Shown here: one piece after another, positions 33,893 to 41,534 of the stretch
Numbering within the stretch: the first letter of the stretch is position 1
How the letters are laid out: every line of letters begins with the position of its first letter
Source of the DNA: Anaerolineae bacterium
GTDB lineage: Bacteria; Chloroflexota; Anaerolineae; Aggregatilineales; Phototrophicaceae
Reading direction: 5' to 3'
DNA length: 64,000 bases
Assembly (NCBI GenBank): GCA_022822305.1
Contig: JAJEBY010000016.1
Span: 1,054,001-1,118,000, forward strand
Notes under the pieces: model-generated
Database searches by the model: none
Told to the model about the DNA's origin: nothing
What the model saw: the letters and a program-made list of their open reading frames with translations, nothing else
Position numbers and translations under genes: made by a program

Positions 33893-34795
33893 TCAGGCCG
33901 TTTCCAGGCCCTCCGCTCTCCACACAGTAAGCAGCACGCCGAGCGCAATCAGTCCTCCGCCCAGCGCCAAACTGAAGGTCAAGTGCTGACCTAGGAAAAC
34001 TGCTGCTAGAATCGCCCCGGCTACGGGTTGCGCAAAGAAAAATAGCGAAGCAATCGTAGCCGGAACCAGCGCGAAAGCCCGATTCCACAGCAGCAAGGCA
34101 AAGGCCGTCGAGACAATCCCCAGATAAAGTACGCCCGCGACGACGCCCGCGTCCAGTTCGCCGATTGGATGCATCGACAGTTCAATGACGCTGGCGGGAA
34201 GCGCTACAATTAACCCGCCCAATAAGCCAAACAGTGTGACCGTGAGACTGTGCGCCCCGAAGCGAAGCGTGACGCGCCGCACCAGGACCGAATACAATCC
34301 CCAGGTTACCGCCGCTATCGCGAGAAAAACATCGCCCTGAAACGTGCCCGAAGCGAAGTCCGCGCGGGCAGGATCCAGTATTACCAGTACCCCGACAGAT
34401 GCCAGTATGATCGCCAAGGCTCGACGCCGGGTCAGCCTTTCGCGCAGGATCAATAGCGCAAAGAGCACGACGAATGCCGGCGATGCGCTCGTCACCAGCG
34501 CGCCGTTGACCGCGGTTGATAGATCCGTGCCCAGGAACTGTGCGCCCAGGCTCACGCCCAGCCCCACCATGCCCACAGCGAGCATGCTGCGCATTTGCAA
34601 GCTGTCGGGCAGCGGCGCGCCGCTACGCAATGCGAATGGCATAAGCGCCAAAAAACCGAGCGCGATGCGCAAGCTGAGTAAGGTGAAGGGCGGAATGACC
34701 GTCAGCATGACATCTGAAACTACATACATGCCGCCCCAGATGCTTGCCGCGGTAACGCCGTACAAGCTGCCGCGCCACAATTGATTCTGACTCAT
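33893..34795 (-). CDS. EamA/DMT family transporter
   Basis: 300 residues, ten membrane segments in two EamA repeats. Motifs include G-S-L-Y-G-V-T-A-A-S-I-W-G-G-M-Y-V and, in the second repeat, F-L-A-I-A-A-V-T-W-G-L-Y-S-V-L-V and F-F-A-Q-P-V-A-G-A-I-L-A. Such proteins export amino acids, nucleotides or drugs; substrate not readable. ATG 34795 is preferred over a TTG three bases upstream; neither has a good ribosome site. Convergent with livF and divergent from the TIR-NACHT gene. Confidence 0.88.
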   Translation of the reverse strand: MSQNQLWRGSLYGVTAASIWGGMYVVSDVMLTVIPPFTLLSLRIALGFLALMPFALRSGAPLPDSLQMRSMLAVGMVGLGVSLGAQFLGTDLSTAVNGALVTSASPAFVVLFALLILRERLTRRRALAIILASVGVLVILDPARADFASGTFQGDVFLAIAAVTWGLYSVLVRRVTLRFGAHSLTVTLFGLLGGLIVALPASVIELSMHPIGELDAGVVAGVLYLGIVSTAFALLLWNRAFALVPATIASLFFFAQPVAGAILAAVFLGQHLTFSLALGGGLIALGVLLTVWRAEGLETA

Positions 34796-35011
34796 CAAAA
34801 TATGGGAGACCGTATCGAATCCAGGCTCGTCATCTTATCCCAATTCTGCCGGCGACGATAGATTGCGCGACGCTCATGTTTTGGATTTGAACCTGCGCCC
34901 GCCATCAAAACAGTTCCCGTGCAATCTCTGCCTCGCAGGCACGCGCGAGAGATGAGACCTCGACGGCCAAGATTGGCGGTGAAAATCAAGTCGTTGACCC
35001 GCGGCCAATAG

Positions 35012-35017
35012 TATAAT
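35012..35017 (+). promoter_or_regulatory. Candidate -10 element of the TIR/NACHT cluster
   Basis: TATAAT in an AT-rich stretch, which would start transcription near 35024 and leave a leader of about 38 bases before the proposed ATT start at 35062. No good -35 is seen (a TTGACC is only 12 bases away). Confidence 0.4.
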
Positions 35018-35061
35018 TCCAAGCAAGCAAAATCATGTGAATTGCGCGAAGAGGTTCCGTC

Positions 35062-38000
35062 ATTAGCGAGAGCTCGATTTATCTTTCGTATCACAATATA
35101 GATCTCAAATATGCCGTTCGAGTTGCGAGCCTCTTGATTCGCTTTTATCGCAAGGTTTGGCTGGATCGCTTTGAAATCAGCCCGCTGGATGACTGGGACG
35201 AGTCGATCAGCCAGTCCGTCAATCAAGCGACGGGGGCCATCGTCATCGTCTCGGACGATTATCTGGAAACCGAATACTGTCGCGCCGAATATCAGCAGCT
35301 GCGTGAACGCGGAATCCCGATCAATGCGGTAATCGCGCGCGATTTCTCCACAGATAACATCGCTGACTTCAAGTTCAATGACTGGATTGACTTTCGCCGC
35401 TGGTTCGACGAACCAAACGATCTCAGCGTGGAATACCTGCTCAATCAAATCCCGCAGGCGGAAGGCGCTCAGCAGGTTGGCGACCGAACCGAGTACCTCC
35501 ACCAGTTCATAGCATCTACCGAGCTGTCTCTGGCCAAAGTGTCAACAGCCATGGGGTCGCTCCAGCGACAGCCCAGCAAAACCGCGCTTACGACCAGGCC
35601 TCGCGGTTATTGTGACGAATTGCTGCAAAGCTGGGAATTGATTTGCCACCAAGACAATACGACCTACCAAATTGAGAATCTCTACCATTGGGCCGCCGCC
35701 GAGGGACGATTCGCGCTCTCCGGCGACGCCGGCAGCGGAAAGACAGTTTTCGCGCAGCTCCTCGCGCTCGCGCGCGCGCATCAAGCCCGTATTGATAGCG
35801 ATGCGCCGTTGCCAATTTGGCTGGACTTAATGAAATGGGATCAAGGTCATGCGTCCCTTGATAACTTCATTGAGAGCGAGTGGGGGCTGGTTTCGTATTG
35901 GAAACACTGGCTGAAGGATAATCAGGCAATATTCTTCCTGGACAACCTGGCTGATCTCCACCGGCATTTTCCTGCCGCCTTCGGTGAGCTGCTGCAGTGG
36001 GCAAGGAACAATTCCGATCACCAGTTTGTGCTGCTCAGCACGACCCCGGAGGATGCTTACGCCGATTGGCCGGTGCTGGAGATTCCGAAAGTATCCGATC
36101 ACCTCGCCTTGAAGTTCGCATCCAGCGCGCTCACGCTTGATCAGCTCAGCAGCTTCCGCGTACTCTTGCGCCAGATGCAAGCCAAAATTGAAAGCCATCA
36201 TCTCGATTATCTCTCCATAGGACTCGAGCTGTTGGTCGCCGACAAATCGCTGGCGGTAAATCAATGGAACAGCAATCCCCTGCCCGCCTTGATAAAACTG
36301 CGACATCGGCTCATGCCGTCATCTGCGTCAGGCGTCACCGCCGATGCGCTTACCGTCTTTTTGCGTTCCGTGGCGTGGAGCATGATGCAGTTGGAAAATC
36401 ACCGCCGGGTAGCGCGATTGGACATCGAGCGGCAAGCGAATGCGCCGGTCCTGATAGATCGCGCCATCGAGCTTGGAATCCTATGTGAAATCGGCAGCAA
36501 CTTGCGCTTTCAATCGGAGATCTTTCAATGGCATCTGGCAGTTGACCAACTGCTTGCCGATGGCTTGCACAAGTATTTCACGCGTCCGCAATTCACGGCC
36601 GACGGCAATCGCGCCCGGCAAAAGTGGGATCCGCTAGTGCACATTATTCTGGATACCACCGAAGACGAATCGCGCCACCAGCTGATCGCCAGCCTCGTCG
36701 ATATCGATCCCTTTCTGGCCGGCCAATGCTTGCAGCGGCAGACTGACCTATACGACACCTTGCGCGAATCGCTAGTCGTCAATGCTGTGGCGCTATTGGC
36801 GCAAAATCATACGGCGCAAAGCGCCTTTCGTTCATGTGTACACGCCATCCCCAATCTAGAAAAGACTGCCGAAGTCCTGGCTGGACAGATCAATCGTTAT
36901 GACAACGCCGTGCAGCTATTGCTGTGGCGCGAGGTCCTGGCGCTGCCGCTCGATCTGCCCTTGTCATTTGTGGATGCGGTGGCCGATCTCGATCGCGAAT
37001 CGACAACACCGATCATCGATCGTTTCAGCGAGTACCCTGTTTCTCTGCTGGTGACCTACCTTGTCAAGCTGACCGGGAACGCCGATGCGCATTTCCGATC
37101 GAACGCTGTCTGGGCCCTCGGCGAACTCAAATATCTGCCCAGCGCGGTCCTGCTGCTCGATTATCTCGAAAACAGCAATCGCGATGACCACGCCGAGATC
37201 GTGCTGGCATTGATGAGATTTGCCTATTCTGACATCCTGTCAAGACTGCTGCGTTGGTCGCAAGCCAATCCCGCTCATCACGAGTTGGTAACAGCGGCTT
37301 TGGATGCGGGCGGTCGCGCGGTATCGAGTCGACTGCTGCGGCTTGCAAACGATGGTCAACTTGCCCTGAAACCGGCCTTTTACGATCTCATGGTCGATCA
37401 CGACGAGCTTGATCTCGCTATCGGCATGGCGTTGATCGCCCAACGGCACATACCGTTGCCGGTGGCGGTTCAACAATCCATAAGACACCGGGAGAATGCC
37501 GAGCTGCACCGAGAACGATTGTTGGCTGCGATCAGTCAACTGCCCAGACGCGAGCATTTTCAGCTCCTGCTCGCCGATATCCAGTCGGTGCTGCAGAATC
37601 CTCCAGAATCGACGATTCATGCCGGCAGCAGCCTTGGCGTCCTTCTGTATGGACAGCGCAGCTTCGAAGACTTCAGCGCGCAGGCTGAAGGCATCACGGA
37701 TAGCGCGCTGCCGGACGAGCTACAGGAAAAGTTGAGACACGACAATTGGCAGGACCGATACGATGCGCTTGGCAGCTTGAAGGACTACCCGGCAAACCTG
37801 GCCATCCCGCACCTGCTGGATTTGGCCGCAGATGACGAGAGGCTGATTCGTCTTGCCGCCTTAGATACGCTAGCGCAGTTTCCGAACGAGTTGGCAGCGC
37901 GCAAAGTCATCATCTCCGCCCTTTCGGATGCCGACCAGCAGGTTGTAGGCGCGGCGGCGGAGTTGCTCAAATCCATGCCGGGCATAGATTATGACGAGCT

Positions 38001-39048
38001 AATGGGCTTGCTGGATAGCGGCGCCCCATCCGCTGTTGCCGCCGTGATTGAGATCCTGGAATCGGCGCATTATCAGCCCGCTCTGGCTGCCCTTTCCGCG
38101 CTATTGCAGGACAATCGTCCGATTGATGACGGCGGCGCGACCATCGGACAACGCGCGGCGGCGGCGGTGCGAGCGATTGAAGCCGATCAAGCGTCAACAA
38201 TCGACCGTCGCGAAGTCGAGTCGGTCCAGAATGGCAAGCCGGCGGACGAGGTCCCGGCGACGCGCGCGGCGTCGCCGGATCAGCAATTTACCGACGAGGA
38301 CAAAGTCCGTACGACGCTGCAATTGCTTCGCGATGATGATTGGGGCCGGACGCAAAAGGCGGCCAAGTTCTTGCGCAAGTTTGCCAAGAGTCTGCGCAAT
38401 TCGGAGCATGCCCGTACGCTCGAGTTGCTCTGCAATGCGCTGCGCGATGATAGCTGGCATGTGCGCTGGGCGGTCGCCGAAGCGATCGCTTGGCTGCAGG
38501 ACGCCGCGGCCATTCCGTACTTGACAGACCTGCTGCAAGATCCCAATTGGATCGTTCAGGTGGCGGCAATACGCGCCCTGGTTCAATTGGACGCGAGCGA
38601 GGTCGCCGAACACTTCTTGCCGCTGCTGCAAAATCCTCAAAAGGCCGTGAGAGAAGCGGCAGCCGAAGCGCTGGGCGAATTAGGCAATGTCATTGCCGTG
38701 GACGCGCTGGGACAGACGGCGCAAAATGACGGCGACTACTTCGTCCGCTATGCCGCGCTGCGCTCGATTCATCAGATCAGACCTCAGCTCGCCCGCGAAT
38801 ATCTCGAAAATGCGCTGAACGATGAGTTCATTCATCTGCGTTGGTACGCCATGAAGGCCTTGGCGCCGCTCATGGATGAGGCCGATATTCCCCTGTTGAA
38901 GCGGATGTTGGACGACGACGAGAAACCGACCTGGGAAGACGAGTCGGTTCGCGATCTGGCCGCGGCCGCGTTGCTTAGAATCAACACGCCGGATAGCCTC
39001 GCGGCCCTGGATACTGTGGGGCGGCTGGAGGATCAGACCAATCCATGA
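35062..39048 (+). CDS. TIR-NACHT-HEAT repeat STAND protein (probable ATT start)
   Basis: 1328 residues if started at ATT 35062. Residues 1-110 are a TIR domain: S-S-I-Y-L-S-Y-H-N-I-D-L-K-Y-A-V (first strand), V-W-L-D-R-F-E-I, L-D-D-W-D-E-S-I, and E-Y-C-R-A-E-Y with E76 as the likely NADase Glu. A NACHT ATPase follows: Walker A G-D-A-G-S-G-K-T at 221-228 and Walker B A-I-F-F-L-D-N-L near D294. From about residue 640 to the end there are many HEAT-like helical repeats (for example W-H-V-R-W-A-V-A-E-A-I-A, then V-R-E-A-A-A-E-A-L-G-E-L-G). The first canonical start codon (TTG 35134) lies inside the TIR domain and would remove its first strand and helix; no ATG, GTG or TTG lies between the upstream TGA (35038) and that TTG. 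AAGAGG at 35049-35054 is 7 bases before ATT 35062. HEAT repeats may sense a ligand, NACHT oligomerise, TIR deplete NAD+; this is by analogy with NLR-like systems. Confidence 0.85.
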   Translation: MSESSIYLSYHNIDLKYAVRVASLLIRFYRKVWLDRFEISPLDDWDESISQSVNQATGAIVIVSDDYLETEYCRAEYQQLRERGIPINAVIARDFSTDNIADFKFNDWIDFRRWFDEPNDLSVEYLLNQIPQAEGAQQVGDRTEYLHQFIASTELSLAKVSTAMGSLQRQPSKTALTTRPRGYCDELLQSWELICHQDNTTYQIENLYHWAAAEGRFALSGDAGSGKTVFAQLLALARAHQARIDSDAPLPIWLDLMKWDQGHASLDNFIESEWGLVSYWKHWLKDNQAIFFLDNLADLHRHFPAAFGELLQWARNNSDHQFVLLSTTPEDAYADWPVLEIPKVSDHLALKFASSALTLDQLSSFRVLLRQMQAKIESHHLDYLSIGLELLVADKSLAVNQWNSNPLPALIKLRHRLMPSSASGVTADALTVFLRSVAWSMMQLENHRRVARLDIERQANAPVLIDRAIELGILCEIGSNLRFQSEIFQWHLAVDQLLADGLHKYFTRPQFTADGNRARQKWDPLVHIILDTTEDESRHQLIASLVDIDPFLAGQCLQRQTDLYDTLRESLVVNAVALLAQNHTAQSAFRSCVHAIPNLEKTAEVLAGQINRYDNAVQLLLWREVLALPLDLPLSFVDAVADLDRESTTPIIDRFSEYPVSLLVTYLVKLTGNADAHFRSNAVWALGELKYLPSAVLLLDYLENSNRDDHAEIVLALMRFAYSDILSRLLRWSQANPAHHELVTAALDAGGRAVSSRLLRLANDGQLALKPAFYDLMVDHDELDLAIGMALIAQRHIPLPVAVQQSIRHRENAELHRERLLAAISQLPRREHFQLLLADIQSVLQNPPESTIHAGSSLGVLLYGQRSFEDFSAQAEGITDSALPDELQEKLRHDNWQDRYDALGSLKDYPANLAIPHLLDLAADDERLIRLAALDTLAQFPNELAARKVIISALSDADQQVVGAAAELLKSMPGIDYDELMGLLDSGAPSAVAAVIEILESAHYQPALAALSALLQDNRPIDDGGATIGQRAAAAVRAIEADQASTIDRREVESVQNGKPADEVPATRAASPDQQFTDEDKVRTTLQLLRDDDWGRTQKAAKFLRKFAKSLRNSEHARTLELLCNALRDDSWHVRWAVAEAIAWLQDAAAIPYLTDLLQDPNWIVQVAAIRALVQLDASEVAEHFLPLLQNPQKAVREAAAEALGELGNVIAVDALGQTAQNDGDYFVRYAALRSIHQIRPQLAREYLENALNDEFIHLRWYAMKALAPLMDEADIPLLKRMLDDDEKPTWEDESVRDLAAAALLRINTPDSLAALDTVGRLEDQTNP

Positions 39049-40760
39049 GGATCTTCGTCAGCTACGCCCGGGAGGACAAGCCCTACTGCATTCGCGTCAT
39101 CGAAACGCTGCACGCTCATGACGTTTGGTACGATCAGCGACTGTATGCCGGTCAAGATTGGTGGAAAGAGATCCTCCGCCGGCTCGATTGGTGTGAGATC
39201 TTCATCTACTTGCTGTCGCCGGATTCGATCGCCTCGCTCTATTGCCGTCGCGAAGTCGAGATTGCCCGCCGCCTCAAACGTCACATTATCCCGGTGCTCA
39301 TCAACAAGGAGACCATCCTTCCGGACAAAATGAAGAATTGGCAATACGTCGATCTCTCCGAAAGTCTCACGGTGGAAAACGTCACCAAGCTGCTCAATTC
39401 CGTCTTGCATGCCGAACGTCAAAAGACGACGCGCGGCGCCGCGGACGCTGTTCCCCAGCCCGCTGCAGACCGCCCAGCCGTCGAAGAGAATCCGGCCGAT
39501 CAAGTCAGCAGCGCCGTACGCGCCCTGGAGAACGGGGATTACAACAACGCGATCATGCTGCTGCGGCGGGCGCAAGCGAGCGGTTATCGTTCCAAATTCC
39601 TTCCCTTGGATAAACTGCTGCGAATTGCGGAATCCGCCGTGACGGAACACAGCCAATCGCGCGAGGTCGAGCGTGAATATCAGCACATTGTTGCGCTGTT
39701 CGCCTTTGAAAGTACGCGCAAGCTGGCCTGTGAGGCGCTGGCGGAATTCTCAGCAGAATTCGGCGACTACGATCCGCAAGGACTGCATCGTCTCTGCAAT
39801 CCAGACGAAAACAGCCGGGACAATTCGAACCAACTACCTGCATCTCACCAGGCCCCCAGCCAGCAAAAGTTCAGCGATCCGAGCGCCAGCGAATCTAATG
39901 GCGTCGCGCGGGATACGTCACGGCTGGCAACTGGTTTCAGCAGTCAGGTGGTGAAGCGGCCGAGCCCCGTCAATCGTAGCGCAAACGCGAACGCGCTGCG
40001 CGCGATTGATGCGGCGCGCGTGGCCGATGCGCCAATGCCGGAAGAAATCCTGCCCATGTTACAATGGTGTGATATTCCCTATGGTCGCGTGACCATTTCC
40101 AGCATGGTTGGGTCGGACGAAGACTTCGGCGAAATGACCTTGGACGTCGACAACTTCGTGATGAGCAAATATCCGGTCACCAACGCGCAATTCCAAATCT
40201 TCGCTGAAGCGCGCGACGGGTACGGCAATCCGCGCTGGTGGAGCTTCTCGCAGCAAGCGGCGTCATGGTTCAAGCAGGCTCATGGCATCGCCGAAGCTCG
40301 CTTTGATGGCGACGAGCGCCCACGCGAAAACGTAAACTGGTACGAGGCGATGGCCTTCGCGAATTGGTTGAGCGGACTGCTCAAAATGAAGATTACCCTG
40401 CCAACCATCGCTCAGTGGCAGCGCGCGGCCAAGGGCGACGACGATCGCTATTTTCCCTGGGGCGACGACTATTATGAAGAGCATTGCAACACGCTGGAAA
40501 GCGGCGTGAAAATGACCACGCCCGTCAATCGTTATGCTAAAGGCGCGAGTCCCTACGGCGTTTATGACATGGCCGGCAATGTATGGGAATGGACGATGAA
40601 CACCGCCTCAGCCGCCGAAGAGGGCCGTGATCACCGCCGGGCCGTCGCCGGCGGCAGTTTTGTCAGTCCCTGTGACCGCGCCCAAACCGCGTTTCGCTAT
40701 TATCTCGATCCACGGGTCCGTTATTCATCGATCGGCATTCGCCTGGTCGGATTGACATAG
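39045..40760 (+). CDS. TIR domain fused to FGE-sulfatase (C-type-lectin-fold) domain
   Basis: 571 residues. Residues 1-125 are a TIR domain (R-I-F-V-S-Y-A-R-E-D-K, D-V-W-Y-D, L-Y-C-R-R-E70-V-E-I-A with the candidate catalytic Glu). A helical, Ser/Ala-rich linker follows. Residues about 345-570 are an FGE/SUMF1-like domain: M-S-K-Y-P-V-T-N-A-Q-F, P-R-E-N-V-N-W-Y-E-A-M-A-F, L-P-T-I-A-Q-W-Q-R-A-A, Y-F-P-W-G-D-D, Y-D-M-A-G-N-V-W-E-W-T, and G-G-S-F then I-G-I-R-L-V. The Cys pair needed by true formylglycine-generating enzymes is missing (a single Cys), so it is more likely a binding domain. It overlaps the TIR-NACHT-HEAT gene by ATGA, a translationally coupled pair. Confidence 0.87.
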   Translation: MRIFVSYAREDKPYCIRVIETLHAHDVWYDQRLYAGQDWWKEILRRLDWCEIFIYLLSPDSIASLYCRREVEIARRLKRHIIPVLINKETILPDKMKNWQYVDLSESLTVENVTKLLNSVLHAERQKTTRGAADAVPQPAADRPAVEENPADQVSSAVRALENGDYNNAIMLLRRAQASGYRSKFLPLDKLLRIAESAVTEHSQSREVEREYQHIVALFAFESTRKLACEALAEFSAEFGDYDPQGLHRLCNPDENSRDNSNQLPASHQAPSQQKFSDPSASESNGVARDTSRLATGFSSQVVKRPSPVNRSANANALRAIDAARVADAPMPEEILPMLQWCDIPYGRVTISSMVGSDEDFGEMTLDVDNFVMSKYPVTNAQFQIFAEARDGYGNPRWWSFSQQAASWFKQAHGIAEARFDGDERPRENVNWYEAMAFANWLSGLLKMKITLPTIAQWQRAAKGDDDRYFPWGDDYYEEHCNTLESGVKMTTPVNRYAKGASPYGVYDMAGNVWEWTMNTASAAEEGRDHRRAVAGGSFVSPCDRAQTAFRYYLDPRVRYSSIGIRLVGLT

Positions 40761-40883
40761 CCGTCCATAGCTTATGCGTTCGACCCGGCAGACATTGGTG
40801 CCGAATGAGAGAATTTGCCCAACCTTGCCCGACCGTCAGTCATTGCTATCATGACCTCGCCCAACCCGCAGAAGGACATCCAA

Positions 40884-41399
40884 ATGAACACATCAGAGCG
40901 CAGCCTGGAAGACAGTCAGCCCTATCGGCGCGATATCAACATCGAAATCGATCATCTCTCGGTGACCGGTCATGTGGTGTTCGCCGGCCGCGATGGCAAG
41001 GTGCACGTCCAGACCGGCGGCGATGTGGCCCAGCACACGCACCAAACCGTCACCGTTGGCGGGGTCGAAACAACGCCGCAGGAATACGACCTGCTGCTGC
41101 GGAGTATTCGCGATGTCGAGCAAACCATAAAGAGCGAAAACCTGAGTCGGGAATCGCGTGAAACGGCGATGCATGACCTGCAAACGGTGCAAGCCCAATT
41201 GACCACCGAGGAGAAACCCAATCCGCGCTTGCTGGTCCGCGCGGCAAAATCGCTATTGCGGTTCTCCCCGGCGCTCACCGCGGCTGCGCTCACGCTGTTT
41301 GACCAACCGCTCGTCGGCGCGATCATGGCCAGCGCTGGTGAGATGGCCATAAATTTCCACGAAGCTATCCAGCGGCATTCAGGAACAAAAAAGATCTGA
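40884..41399 (+). CDS. Small protein of the NACHT cluster with G-H-V-V-F-A-G-R-D motif
   Basis: 171 residues from ATG 40884 (AAGGA 7 bases upstream). Residues 15-60 are rich in beta-forming residues and contain S-V-T-G-H29-V-V-F-A-G-R-D37-G-K-V-H-V followed by T-G-G-D-V. A helical middle part follows (E-Y-D-L-L-L-R-S-I-R-D-V-E-Q-T). The C-terminal 45 residues are hydrophobic (A-L-T-A-A-A-L-T-L-F and L-V-G-A-I-M-A-S-A-G-E-M-A-I), which could be two short membrane-interacting helices. The same motif occurs in the next gene, so the two products may interact. No known family recognised. Confidence 0.7.
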   Translation: MNTSERSLEDSQPYRRDINIEIDHLSVTGHVVFAGRDGKVHVQTGGDVAQHTHQTVTVGGVETTPQEYDLLLRSIRDVEQTIKSENLSRESRETAMHDLQTVQAQLTTEEKPNPRLLVRAAKSLLRFSPALTAAALTLFDQPLVGAIMASAGEMAINFHEAIQRHSGTKKI

Positions 41400-41534
41400 C
41401 GCGACCGCAAATGCTCTCGAATTCAAGCGCGCGGGTTAAATCACCTGTGCAACCCAAGCATAACGTCTGTTGGCGTCCCAATCACTACGCCGTTCTGGAC
41501 GCCTACAAAATCGCCCAATGGTCGGGGACATAGG

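Noticed and set aside
34795-35502. A 235-codon minus-strand frame overlapping the start of the TIR-NACHT gene
   Set aside because: The TIR similarity on the plus strand is strong across this stretch; the minus-strand product has no known motif.
40640-40760. Variable region of a diversity-generating retroelement
   Set aside because: No second copy of this segment and no reverse transcriptase in the window, and no enrichment of AAC/AAT codons. Left only as a hypothesis to test.
41411-41533. A 40-codon ORF ending one base before the second NACHT start
   Set aside because: It has an ATG and ends at a suggestive position, but there is no ribosome site and the product (start M-L-S-N-S-S-A-R-V-K) has no recognisable feature.
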